Below, in pieces: positions 19,911 through 27,778 of a stretch of DNA of 64,000 nucleotides. The notes beneath the pieces were generated by a model, which saw only the letters and a list, made by a program, of their open reading frames with translations, had not been told where the DNA came from and ran no database searches. Source of the DNA: Lachnospiraceae bacterium (lineage in GTDB: Bacteria > Bacillota > Clostridia > Lachnospirales > Lachnospiraceae); contig JAILQX010000027.1 of the NCBI GenBank assembly GCA_024698705.1, forward strand, positions 1-64,000, read 5' to 3'. Within the stretch, counting starts at the first letter, position 1, and each line of letters begins with the position of its first letter. The translations under genes and the position numbers were made by a program.

Positions 19911-21088
19911 TGATGCCCAATATGAACTATGCGGATCTGAAGGATTCTTATCTGTTTTTTAACATCAGCAAGAAGGTAAATACTTATCTTGAAAAGAATC
20001 CCGATAAGCATATATACCGTTTGGGGATAGGTGATGTATCACTTCCTCTCTGCGATACGGTAATAGAAGCTCTTCACGGTGCTGTGGACGATCAGAGCGA
20101 TAAGAGCCGTTTCCACGGATATATGCCGGAGATCGGCGCCGATTTCATAAAAGAAAGGATCGTTGACTACTATGCCGGACGCGGTGTTAAACTGTCAGCT
20201 GATGAGGCATTTGTTTCAAGCGGAGCAAGTGATGAGTTAAGTGACATACTCGATCTGTTTGACCGTTCAAATACGGCCCTTATCATGGAGCCCGCATATC
20301 CTGCATATGTTGATGCCAATATCATGGCGGGAAGAAAGATTATCCATCTTGCTTCCGGAGTTCATAACGGATTTCTTCCGATGCCGGATCCGTCCATAGA
20401 AGCGGACCTTATATATCTGTGTTCACCAAACAATCCGACCGGAGCGGTATATACGAAAGAAGGACTTAAAAAATGGGTTGATTATGCCAACAAAAGAGGA
20501 GCGGTCATCCTGTTTGATGCAGCCTATGAAGCATTTATCGAGGACGAAACACTTCCTCATTCCATATTTGAGATAGAAGGTGCAAGAACCTGTGCGATAG
20601 AGATATGCTCTCTGTCCAAGACGGCAGGCTTTACGGGAACCAGACTCGGTTATACCGTCATTCCGAACACACTTGAACGAAACGGCATGAACTTAAACAG
20701 CATGTGGGTAAGAAACCGTACGACCAAGACCAACGGTGTTTCCTACATCCTTCAGCGTGGAGGAGCTGCTGTTTTCACTCCCGAAGGCCGTGAGCAGATC
20801 ATGGAAAATATCAATGTCTACAAGAACAATGCCAGGGTTCTGATGAAACCGTTGGATGAAAAGAATGTATGGTATTGCGGCGGTCACAACGCACCCTATA
20901 TATGGCTTAAATGTCCCGGAAATATGGGAAGCTGGGAATTCTTTGATATGCTCCTTAACGAAGTACAGATCGTGGGTACACCGGGTGAAGGCTTCGGAGC
21001 CTGCGGAGAGGGCTTCTTCAGATTCTCCACCTTCGGTGACCCCGCCGATACAGCGGAAGCGGCCCGCAGACTTCTTACGGTACTTTAA
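19907..21088 (+). CDS. dapL: LL-diaminopimelate aminotransferase
   Basis: PLP aminotransferase that makes LL-diaminopimelate from tetrahydrodipicolinate and glutamate in one step, bypassing succinylated or acetylated intermediates. It is a fold type I enzyme. YLCSPNNPTGAVYTKEGL holds the cofactor-site Asn, and ICSLSKTAGFTGTRLGY the Schiff-base lysine (about residue 235). The start RLGIGDVSLPLCDTVIEAL and the substrate block FRFSTFGDP near the end match DapL and not general aspartate aminotransferases. The 393-residue length fits. GGAG about nine bases upstream supports the first of three clustered ATGs. It uses glutamate as donor, which links it to the nitrogen island. Confidence 0.93.
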   Translation: MMMPNMNYADLKDSYLFFNISKKVNTYLEKNPDKHIYRLGIGDVSLPLCDTVIEALHGAVDDQSDKSRFHGYMPEIGADFIKERIVDYYAGRGVKLSADEAFVSSGASDELSDILDLFDRSNTALIMEPAYPAYVDANIMAGRKIIHLASGVHNGFLPMPDPSIEADLIYLCSPNNPTGAVYTKEGLKKWVDYANKRGAVILFDAAYEAFIEDETLPHSIFEIEGARTCAIEICSLSKTAGFTGTRLGYTVIPNTLERNGMNLNSMWVRNRTTKTNGVSYILQRGGAAVFTPEGREQIMENINVYKNNARVLMKPLDEKNVWYCGGHNAPYIWLKCPGNMGSWEFFDMLLNEVQIVGTPGEGFGACGEGFFRFSTFGDPADTAEAARRLLTVL

Positions 21089-21140
21089 CGAGCACTGGGA
21101 TGGCCGGTTTATACGATCAAATATAATGACAGAAGATCAG

Positions 21141-21164
21141 GGATGCTTCCGACAGGGAGCATCC
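21141..21164 (+). terminator. Hairpin after dapL
   Basis: A 7-8 bp stem (GGATGCT with AGCATCC) lies about 50 bases past the dapL stop. It is not followed by a T-run, so it is a weak terminator candidate that may instead protect the 3' end. Confidence 0.4.
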
Positions 21165-21229
21165 TTGATGCATATCCGGTAAATATGGTAAAATGAAGGT
21201 TGTGCGTCACCGACCGGCCACGATGGCCG
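21165..21229 (+). promoter_or_regulatory. Promoter and leader hairpin of the 21-26 kb operon
   Basis: TTGATG (21165-21170), 18-base gap, TAAAAT (21189-21194) is a reasonable promoter. It is followed by a perfect six-bp hairpin with a three-base turn (CGGCCA 21215-21220 with TGGCCG 21224-21229). It marks the start of a new unit after dapL. No known riboswitch or operator was recognised in the leader. Confidence 0.45.
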
Positions 21230-21282
21230 ACTGTCGGGCCATGAAGCCGATGAGATACAAAAGAAAAGGATAGAGAAGGATT

Positions 21283-22539
21283 ATGAGTATTATCACTATC
21301 GATGACAGGATCAAAACTCTTGCGGCCGAGGCCGACGAGGAGTTGAAAACGTATTTTGAAAAAGTAGATGAAGTGTGTCGGTACAATTCCGAAAAGGTTC
21401 TCAGCGCATTTCTTGACAAGGGTGTATCCTATCAGGACTTTACGGAGATCAACGGATATGCTTTTTTCGATGAAGCCAGGGATAAGATAGAAGCGGTATT
21501 TGCCGATGTACTCGGAAGCGAGGATGCTCTCGTCAGAGCACAGATCATGTCGGGTACCAACGCAATCTATCTCACGCTTTCGGGACTGCTTCATCCCGGA
21601 GATGTCATGGTAGCGATCTCAGGCCCTCCGTATGACCCTTTGCAGGAAATAGTAGGCAGCCGCGGCGACAGCCCGCTGTCACTCACCAGAAACGGTGTGA
21701 CCTACGAGGAAATAGATCTGGATGGTGATGATTTCGATTATGATGCCATCAGAAAAAGAATAGAGAAAAAAGATGTCACTCTTGTGGAAATACAGCGTTC
21801 CTGCGGTTATTCACACAGAAAAGGCCTTACGATCGCTCAGATAGAGAAGGTATGCTCACTCATCAGATCGATCGACGATAAGGTCATCATCATGTGTGAC
21901 AACTGCTACGGTGAACTTGTGGAAAGACAGGAACCTACGGGAGTAGGTGCAGATATAATGGCGGGCTCGCTCATGCATAACCTGGGCGGAGGTATCGCTA
22001 CATCGGGCGGTTATATCGCCGGAAGGGCGGATCTCATCGAACAGGTCGCAGACAGGCTCACTTCACCCGGTATGGGCAAATATCTAGGTGCAAATTACAA
22101 TCAGAACTTAAAGTTTTTAAAGGGATTGTTCATGGCACCGCATACCGTGGCAAACGCCGTTAAAACGGCTATATTTACATCATACCTTGCGGAAAGACTC
22201 GGATATAAAAATGTTGTTCCGGACTTTAGATCGGTGCGCAGCGACATAGTCCAGACATTTTGTTTCGATACTGCAGACGAGCTGGTTAGATATTGCCGGT
22301 CATTGCAGTCATTTTCGCCCGTGGATTCCATGTATGCATCGGTTCCGTGTGAGATGCCGGGGTATCCGCACGATGAGATCATGTCAGCGGGAACATTTGC
22401 ACAGGGATCAACGATAGAGATGACCTGTGACGGCCCCGTTGTAAGCCCCTACACTGTATACATGCAGGGGGCATTAACCTACGAAAGTGCCAGAATAAGC
22501 ATAATGGCGGCATTTTCTAAAATGATGAACAAAGATTAA
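21283..22539 (+). CDS. YnbB / methionine gamma-lyase-fold protein lacking the PLP lysine
   Basis: A 418-residue homologue of the YnbB family (often named methionine gamma-lyase or aluminium resistance protein), a fold type I PLP group. Family blocks are clear: AQIMSGTNAIYLTLSGLLHPGD, QRSCGYSHRKGLTI, IIMCDNCYGELVERQEPT and GGYIAGRADLIEQVADRL. The cofactor-lysine segment, usually GSLIKNPGGG, reads GSLMHNLGGG here, putting His232 where the Schiff-base lysine is expected. If this recollection of the family is right, the protein cannot form the normal internal aldimine and may have changed or lost catalysis. The frame is intact and GC-balanced like its neighbours, so it is not an evident pseudogene. 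It starts a five-gene operon of unknown purpose. Confidence 0.8.
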   Translation: MSIITIDDRIKTLAAEADEELKTYFEKVDEVCRYNSEKVLSAFLDKGVSYQDFTEINGYAFFDEARDKIEAVFADVLGSEDALVRAQIMSGTNAIYLTLSGLLHPGDVMVAISGPPYDPLQEIVGSRGDSPLSLTRNGVTYEEIDLDGDDFDYDAIRKRIEKKDVTLVEIQRSCGYSHRKGLTIAQIEKVCSLIRSIDDKVIIMCDNCYGELVERQEPTGVGADIMAGSLMHNLGGGIATSGGYIAGRADLIEQVADRLTSPGMGKYLGANYNQNLKFLKGLFMAPHTVANAVKTAIFTSYLAERLGYKNVVPDFRSVRSDIVQTFCFDTADELVRYCRSLQSFSPVDSMYASVPCEMPGYPHDEIMSAGTFAQGSTIEMTCDGPVVSPYTVYMQGALTYESARISIMAAFSKMMNKD

Positions 22540-22550
22540 GGAGATATATT

Positions 22551-23354
22551 ATGAACGCAAAAGTTGATTCAGAGGTTAAGTTATCGGAAAAGGGCAGTTT
22601 TGCCTCAAGACTTAAAAAATATTTCACCACCTATGAGAAGTGGTGGATGATCGGTATAATCGCATTGGCAATCCTTGTTGCGGTTATCGCACCGGAGGAT
22701 GATGCCAATGGTGTGAGCGGTATCGTGATCACGGTACTTTATGTATTTGATGTTATCATCGGATGTTTCTGCGAGTTATTGTTCTCAAAGCAGAATAAAT
22801 GGGGATTTCTTATCTACAACATAGTGGAGATCATTGAGATCACTACTATGATCATACTCCGTACACGCTGGACGTCCATGGCGGTAGCGGCCCTTTACTG
22901 GATACCGGCACACACGCTGGGCTTCTTCCAGTGGCGCAGATTCATGGACAAAACGGAAAAGGAAAAGACAGTCGTAAGACGTCTTAAGACATGGCAGACA
23001 ATAGTCATTATGGCCGGAACGGTAGTGCTTTCGCTCGTTATCGGATACATAGTGGCACGTGTCAGCCCCGATACGGATTTTTACAGCAATGAAAAGCTCA
23101 TCGTCGTTATCGCATATCTTGATGCATGCCTGGGCGTTATGAGCATACTTGACGGTATACTCATGTTCTTCAGATCGAGAGAGTCATGGTGGACATGGTA
23201 TCTGTATATCATCATTGAAACTATCGTCAATATCATATCCGGACAATGGGTACTTCTCGTATACAAGCTCGGATATTTCACAAATACCACTTACGGTATG
23301 ATAGAATGGACCAAATATATCAGGAAGCAGGAAGCCGCCGGAGAAGACGGCTGA
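22551..23354 (+). CDS. PnuC-like membrane protein
   Basis: A 267-residue inner-membrane protein with about seven hydrophobic segments and a charged N-terminus. The end matches the layout of the PnuC family (nicotinamide riboside and other vitamin-nucleoside carriers): ESWWTWYLYIIIETI, then ISGQWVLLVYKLGYF, then NTTYGMIEWTKYIR, with aromatic residues at PnuC-like positions. AAGGAGAT gives a strong ribosome site, 11 bases after the previous stop. Its substrate is unknown. Within this operon it may import a precursor or cofactor for the surrounding enzymes, which is inference. It is less similar to classical PnuC in the first third. Confidence 0.7.
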   Translation: MNAKVDSEVKLSEKGSFASRLKKYFTTYEKWWMIGIIALAILVAVIAPEDDANGVSGIVITVLYVFDVIIGCFCELLFSKQNKWGFLIYNIVEIIEITTMIILRTRWTSMAVAALYWIPAHTLGFFQWRRFMDKTEKEKTVVRRLKTWQTIVIMAGTVVLSLVIGYIVARVSPDTDFYSNEKLIVVIAYLDACLGVMSILDGILMFFRSRESWWTWYLYIIIETIVNIISGQWVLLVYKLGYFTNTTYGMIEWTKYIRKQEAAGEDG

Positions 23355-23375
23355 TGCTTTCCGGAAAGAGAGTAT

Positions 23376-24188
23376 ATGAAACTTGGGGTTATGACCGATC
23401 TGGGTGCAAAGTCAGCTGATGACTGGGCAGCAAAGCAGATCGAACTGGGGTGTGAAGCAGTTTCGTTTCCGATAAACTGCGAGGCGGATGAAAAGGATAT
23501 AACCGCCTATAAGGAGGCAGCCGACAGGGCAGGACTTGTGATAGCTGAGGTCGGAGTATGGCGCAATACTCTTGCTGTCGATCTAGAGGAACGGAGCAGA
23601 ATGATCGATTATGCAGCGGATCAGCTGTCGCTTGCCGAAAGGATAGGCGCAAGGTGCTGTGTGAATGTTGCCGGAACACCGCACGGACCGAGATGGGACG
23701 GCGGATATGCAGGCAACTTTGATGCTGAGACCAGACGTGACATAATCTCTATGGTCAGAAATATAATAGACCGTGTCGAGCCGAAGAATACCAAATTCAC
23801 GCTTGAACCGATGCCGTGGATGGTACCTTCGGGACCCGACGATTATCTGAGACTTCTGGGTGAAGTGGAACGTGACGGATTCGGGGTGCATCTCGACCTT
23901 ATCAATATGGTCACGAGTCCGGAAAGATATTTTCATCTGGATGAATTTATGGATGAGTGTTTTGAGAAGCTGGGAGATAAGATCTGCAGTATCCATCTCA
24001 AAGACATACGACTTCTTGAGGATTACACATTTCAGCTTAAGGAATGTGCATGCGGAGAAGGTATCATGAATATCAAGCGATACCTGGAAAAGGCTACCGC
24101 CGTAAGAGAGGATATGCCGGTTATCATAGAACATCTTAACAGTGATGAAGAATACAGGAGGAGTTTTGCATATGTCAGAAGCTTATGA
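23376..24188 (+). CDS. Sugar-phosphate isomerase/epimerase-like TIM-barrel protein
   Basis: 270 residues of the xylose-isomerase-like TIM-barrel superfamily (AP endonuclease 2 type). Likely metal ligands are spread as expected: the Glu of FTLEPMPWM (about residue 150), the Asp and His of FGVHLDLINM (about 175), the His of CSIHLKDIRL (about 210), and the Glu of VIIEHL near the end. It starts 21 bases after the PnuC-like gene and overlaps the next gene by 17 bases. The family covers many isomerases, epimerases and dehydratases, so the substrate cannot be named. Its place in the operon suggests small-molecule metabolism. Confidence 0.75.
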   Translation: MKLGVMTDLGAKSADDWAAKQIELGCEAVSFPINCEADEKDITAYKEAADRAGLVIAEVGVWRNTLAVDLEERSRMIDYAADQLSLAERIGARCCVNVAGTPHGPRWDGGYAGNFDAETRRDIISMVRNIIDRVEPKNTKFTLEPMPWMVPSGPDDYLRLLGEVERDGFGVHLDLINMVTSPERYFHLDEFMDECFEKLGDKICSIHLKDIRLLEDYTFQLKECACGEGIMNIKRYLEKATAVREDMPVIIEHLNSDEEYRRSFAYVRSL

Positions 24189-25056
24189 TTCAAACAGGAT
24201 CACAAGAGATTATTTTGATTCACTCTTGCTTGAAACAAGATATATAGATGCGGATCTGCCGAGTACTGAGATCGAGATGTTCGGAAGGACCTACCAAATG
24301 CCGATCATGACAGCGGCCCTGTCGCATCTGCATTCGGTCTGTGAAAACGGGATGAGTGAATTTGCACTCGGTGCGAAAAAAGCCGGAGCACTCTGCTTTG
24401 TCGGTATGGGAGAGGATAAGGATCTTGAGGAAATGGCAGCGACGGGTGCGGATATCGTCAAGATAATCAAGCCCCACGAAGATAATGCGGAAGTATTCCG
24501 CAAGATAGAACACGCTGTGAGTCAGAAGGTTGTTGCAGTAGGAATGGATATAGATCATGTATTTGCAGGTAACGGCAGATATGACGTGGTCTGCGGACTT
24601 CCGATGAAGCCTAAGTCATATGAGGAATTAAAGGGATTTGTGAATGCATCACCGGTTCCGTTTGTGGTAAAAGGAGTGCTGAGCGTCAGAGATGCCATAA
24701 AATGTGTTTCCATGGGAGCATCCGCGATCATAGTGTCGCACCATCACGGCATCATGCCTTATTCGGTCCCGCCGCTCATGATCTTACCGGATATAGTCAG
24801 AGCGGTCGGAGGACAGATAAAGATCATAGTCGACTGCGGTATAGAGAGCGGTATTGACGTGTTCAAGGCACTGGCACTGGGTGCGGATGCAGTCTGTGTG
24901 GGACGTGACCTTATGGAAAGACTTAAGGATGGGCACGAAGGTGTAACTGAAAGACTCTGGGAATTGAATGACGAGTTAAAGAGCATCATGGCAAGGACCG
25001 GGTCACCAAGCCCTTCAATGATAGATCCTTCTGTGATCCACAGGAAATATTTTTAA
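24172..25056 (+). CDS. FMN-dependent alpha-hydroxy-acid oxidase-fold protein, atypical
   Basis: 294 residues. The start is placed at 24172, eight bases after AGGAGGAG, and not at the upstream in-frame ATG at 24142. The TIM-barrel FMN fold is shown by PFVVKGVLSVRDAIKCVSMGASAIIVS, then IIVDCGIESGIDVFKALALGADAVCVGRDLME, the FMN-phosphate region of lactate oxidase, glycolate oxidase and IPP isomerase 2. The catalytic segment usually reading SNHGGRQLD is SHHHGIMPYSVPP, so a histidine stays but the substrate-carboxylate arginine is missing. It is also shorter than typical oxidases (about 350-380). Its substrate is therefore unlikely to be a plain 2-hydroxy acid. Coupled to the isomerase-like gene by overlap. 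Confidence 0.75.
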   Translation: MSEAYDSNRITRDYFDSLLLETRYIDADLPSTEIEMFGRTYQMPIMTAALSHLHSVCENGMSEFALGAKKAGALCFVGMGEDKDLEEMAATGADIVKIIKPHEDNAEVFRKIEHAVSQKVVAVGMDIDHVFAGNGRYDVVCGLPMKPKSYEELKGFVNASPVPFVVKGVLSVRDAIKCVSMGASAIIVSHHHGIMPYSVPPLMILPDIVRAVGGQIKIIVDCGIESGIDVFKALALGADAVCVGRDLMERLKDGHEGVTERLWELNDELKSIMARTGSPSPSMIDPSVIHRKYF

Positions 25057-25062
25057 CGCTTT

Positions 25063-26175
25063 ATGAAAAATAATGAGATATTAAGAACATACGGAAAAAA
25101 TTATAAGGAAATGACGATGAGTCTACTCGAAGAAGCAGACTTAAAGTCTCTAATTGACGCAAAGGGTACAGACAGACCAAGGATAGGTATAAAGCCGAAT
25201 CTCGTATCGCCGACCCCTGCCGATTACGGGGCAACAACACACCCCGAAGTCGTTGAGGGTATTGTTGAATACCTTCAGAAGAACGGATTTGACAGGATCG
25301 TCATCATGGAAGGTTCATGGATCGGTGATACCACAGAGGACGCATTTGAGTACTGCGGCTACAATTCTCTTGCTGCAGCTTATGGGATAGAACTCATCGA
25401 TATGCAGAAGGAAAAAGGTGTCGAGGTCGATGCCGGGGATATGACACTCAAGGTCTGCAAATGTGCAAAGGATGTTGATTTTCTCATCAACGTCCCTGTC
25501 CTTAAAGGACATTGCCAGACTAAGATAACCTGTGCCCTCAAGAATATGAAGGGACTGATACCAAATTCCGAAAAGAGACGTTTTCACACAATGGGACTTC
25601 ATGATCCCATAGCACACTTAAACTTTTATATCAGACAGGATTTTATAGTAGTAGATCATATATGCGGAGATCTGGATTTTGAAGGAGGAGGTAATCCGTA
25701 TGTATCGGATTGTGTCATGGCGGCTGTCGATCCCGTGCTGACAGATGCTTATGTTTGCGATCTCTTAGGGTATAAGACGGAGGATGTGAAATATATAGTC
25801 GAAGCGGCAGAGCTGGGTGTCGGAAGCATGGATCTTAACGGTCTTGAGCTTAAGACTGTCGGTGAGGATGATCATGAGGAGGTATTGCCGCATATCCACA
25901 GGGTGTTGGAACTTGGTTACGTTGCGGAAGACATAGATACCTGCAGTGCCTGCTATGAGGGACTCATGGAGGCGCTGGATATGATGGATAAGGAAAATCT
26001 TCTTGAAATGTTCAAATCAAAGATCTGCATAGGCCAGGGCTACAGAGGAAAGACGGGTGATTTTGGCGTGGGTAACTGCACCAGACTGTTTAAACATACC
26101 GTGGCCGGATGTCCGCCCAAGGCAGAGGATATATTTGAAGCTATGAAAAAATGGGTAGAGACAGACAATGAGTAA
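25063..26175 (+). CDS. DUF362 family protein
   Basis: 370 residues starting six bases after the previous stop. The DUF362 domain is recognisable from IGIKPNLVSPTPADYGATTHPEVVEGIVEYL, then FLINVPVLKGHCQTKITCALKNMKGLIP, and a C-terminal AAVDPVLTDAYVCDLLGY. The last hundred residues carry spaced cysteines (DTCSACYEGL, SKICIGQG, VGNCTRLF, VAGCPPKAE) that could bind metal or an iron-sulfur cluster. The domain is common in anaerobes, often beside ferredoxin-like modules, and has no agreed reaction. With an FMN protein next door, an electron-transfer or redox role is a reasonable guess but no more. Confidence 0.8.
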   Translation: MKNNEILRTYGKNYKEMTMSLLEEADLKSLIDAKGTDRPRIGIKPNLVSPTPADYGATTHPEVVEGIVEYLQKNGFDRIVIMEGSWIGDTTEDAFEYCGYNSLAAAYGIELIDMQKEKGVEVDAGDMTLKVCKCAKDVDFLINVPVLKGHCQTKITCALKNMKGLIPNSEKRRFHTMGLHDPIAHLNFYIRQDFIVVDHICGDLDFEGGGNPYVSDCVMAAVDPVLTDAYVCDLLGYKTEDVKYIVEAAELGVGSMDLNGLELKTVGEDDHEEVLPHIHRVLELGYVAEDIDTCSACYEGLMEALDMMDKENLLEMFKSKICIGQGYRGKTGDFGVGNCTRLFKHTVAGCPPKAEDIFEAMKKWVETDNE

Positions 26176-26223
26176 AGACCCGTGATTCGGCGATACGCTG
26201 TATGGCCGCACTCTTGATGTAAT

Positions 26224-26269
26224 GATCTGCGGAAATAATGTATCTCGACCGATCTGCGGAAACTATGTA
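26224..26269. repeat. Short direct repeat in the DUF362-bioY gap
   Basis: GATCTGCGGAAATAATGTA (26224-26242) and GATCTGCGGAAACTATGTA (26251-26269) match at 17 of 19 bases with a 27-base period. They lie between the convergent ends of the DUF362 gene and bioY. No hairpin with a T-run was found, so the terminator for either gene is unclear. Confidence 0.5.
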
Positions 26270-26279
26270 CGTCTGTATA

Positions 26280-26807
26280 TCAGATACGGGATCTGACGGC
26301 TTTGCCCAAAAGGACCGCGATGACGATCTTTATCAGGTCAAATATGACAAACGGAAGGACTGCGACCGCAAGAGCTTCTTTGATCGACATGGAAGCCTGG
26401 AAGGAAAGCCATATCGTACCTATCGTATAGGACACTGTAAGTCCAAGCAGACAGCCGAGCATCTGAAGGGGCACATTATCAAACTTTTCAATAAATATAC
26501 CTGCGATATAAGCCATAAGGAAAAATGAGACAAGATATCCGCCGGTGGGACCGAGCAGTTTGCCGGGACCGCCTGTAAAGCCGGAAAATACCGGGAGCCC
26601 GACAAGACCGATCAGAAGATATAGGATCGTCGCGAAGGTTCCTTTATTTTTGCCTATGATACATACGGTCAGAAATATCGCGAGAGGTGTGAGCGATACC
26701 GGTATCGGGCCGATCGGAACGGACAGAGGACCGCATATGCAGATTATCGCTGTCATCATACCGATGAGTGCCATGTTTTTTGCTGAAAATCTTTTTGTTT
26801 CCGTCAT
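26280..26807 (-). CDS. bioY: Biotin transporter substrate-binding membrane subunit BioY
   Basis: 175-residue, six-segment membrane protein of the ECF-type biotin uptake family. Conserved features are the N-terminal AxxxAxx-like helix, PLSVPIGPIPVSLTPLAIFL, LIGLVGLPVFSGFTGGPGKLLGPTGGYLVSFFLMAYIAG, and a GTIWL segment. The start is placed at the ATG at 26807, because CGAGG is eight bases upstream; an in-frame TTG at 26813 is too close to it. No ECF ATPase genes lie nearby, so it must use a shared energising module or act alone. It is controlled by a BirA-type operator overlapping its promoter, and faces a BirA-like gene. Confidence 0.95.
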   Translation of the reverse strand: MTETKRFSAKNMALIGMMTAIICICGPLSVPIGPIPVSLTPLAIFLTVCIIGKNKGTFATILYLLIGLVGLPVFSGFTGGPGKLLGPTGGYLVSFFLMAYIAGIFIEKFDNVPLQMLGCLLGLTVSYTIGTIWLSFQASMSIKEALAVAVLPFVIFDLIKIVIAVLLGKAVRSRI

Positions 26808-26832
26808 GATCAATACCTCGTTGTTTATTTAT

Positions 26833-26850
26833 GTCCTGTTATTTCAGGAC
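26833..26850 (-). promoter_or_regulatory. Small hairpin in the bioY leader
   Basis: A six-bp inverted repeat (GTCCTG with CAGGAC, six-base loop) lies between the bioY -10 box and ribosome site. It has no T-run and its role is unknown; mRNA stability is one possibility. Confidence 0.35.
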
Positions 26851-26857
26851 CCTGCTT

Positions 26858-26886
26858 ATTATATGTTATGCATGTTTTATTGTCAA
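26858..26886 (-). promoter_or_regulatory. bioY promoter
   Basis: On the minus strand TTGACA (complement of 26881-26886), exactly 17 bases, then TATAAT (complement of 26858-26863): both hexamers are consensus. The -35 box lies inside the near arm of the palindromic operator, so repressor binding would block RNA polymerase. Confidence 0.9.
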
Positions 26887-26911
26887 CCTAAAATTTATAA
26901 AGGTTGACAAT
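26879..26911 (-). promoter_or_regulatory. BirA-type biotin operator
   Basis: A perfect inverted repeat with arms ATTGTCAACC (26879-26888) and GGTTGACAAT (26902-26911), separated by 13 bases. This is the layout and sequence type of Bacillota BirA operators (TTGTTAACC-like arms, 13-16-base gap). It overlaps the bioY -35 box. The far arm also contains TTGACA on the + strand, but no -10 box is well placed for it towards the BirA-like gene. Confidence 0.9.
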
Positions 26912-27043
26912 TGCGAAAGATAAAGCTCCGTTCGGTATAGTGAAAAGGCATAAAACTGAAAAGCGGATATCAATCCTGTTAATTGTATTTGTACGTGTTA
27001 TGAAGTAAAATTGTAATAGCAGATAACATTAGCGGAGGCCGGA

Positions 27044-27775
27044 ATGACGGGTTCAAAGTATCCAGTGCTCAACCAAATATTGAGAGCGACATGTGACGGA
27101 AGGTATATTTCCGGTCAGGAGATCGCAGACAGCCTCAGGCTCACGCGAAGTGCAGTCAACAAAGCTGTGGCCGCATTGAGAGAAGAAGGCTATGTGATAG
27201 ATGCGGTAAAGCATAAAGGATATCGCATTGAGAACGATCCGGACCTTATAAATCCCGGCGAGTTGCTTACCTTTCTTGATGAAGACAGGGTGGAGAAGAT
27301 AGCGATATATGATTCGGTCGTATCTACCAATGTAATATTGCATGAACTTGCCGAGAATGGTGCCGAAACCGGGCAGGTGGCAGTTGCTTCCTCGCAGACT
27401 TCGGGCAGAGGCCGCAACGGAAGCAGATTCGATTCACCCGACAATAAAAGCATTTACATGTCATATCTGCTGCGTCCGTCGGATGATACGGATATCAAAG
27501 GCATCACTCCTTCCGTGGCTCGTGTCGTCGCAGATGTGATAAATACCGAAACCGGTGCTAAGGTAATTGCCGATGAGTCCGGTGATGTAAAGCTTAAAGG
27601 AAAGAAGATATGCGGAGTGCTGACAGAGATACTGTCCGAAGCCGAAAGCGGATATATCAGATATATCATGATAGGTGTCGGGATCAGACCGGTAAATGTA
27701 AAGCGTGCCGCACTTCTGGCCGGTGTGATAAAGGGAATTGACGATATTGGGACGATTAAGATAAAGGATCTGTAA
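27044..27775 (+). CDS. Reduced BirA-like protein, probably without ligase activity
   Basis: 243 residues against about 320 for a bifunctional BirA. The N-terminal winged helix is intact (ISGQEIADSLRLTRSAVNKAVAALREEGYVIDAVKHKGYRI). The ligase domain follows with VVSTN and SSQTSGRGRNGSRFDSP, a variant of GRGRxGRxW. The KWPND segment, which holds the catalytic lysine, aligns with DESGD (residues 177-181) before KKICGVLTE. After IGVGIRPVN most of the helical part and C-terminal SH3-like domain are missing, leaving KGIDDIGTIKI. It may still bind biotin or biotinyl-AMP and DNA, acting as a dedicated repressor of bioY. A likely promoter is TTGTAT 26983-26988, 17 bases, TAAAAT 27006-27011. Confidence 0.8.
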   Translation: MTGSKYPVLNQILRATCDGRYISGQEIADSLRLTRSAVNKAVAALREEGYVIDAVKHKGYRIENDPDLINPGELLTFLDEDRVEKIAIYDSVVSTNVILHELAENGAETGQVAVASSQTSGRGRNGSRFDSPDNKSIYMSYLLRPSDDTDIKGITPSVARVVADVINTETGAKVIADESGDVKLKGKKICGVLTEILSEAESGYIRYIMIGVGIRPVNVKRAALLAGVIKGIDDIGTIKIKDL

Positions 27776-27778
27776 AAC

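Noticed and set aside
26902-26911. The same operator arm acting as a -35 box for the BirA-like gene
   Set aside because: No -10 hexamer lies 16-18 bases downstream on that strand; the better promoter is at 26983-27011.
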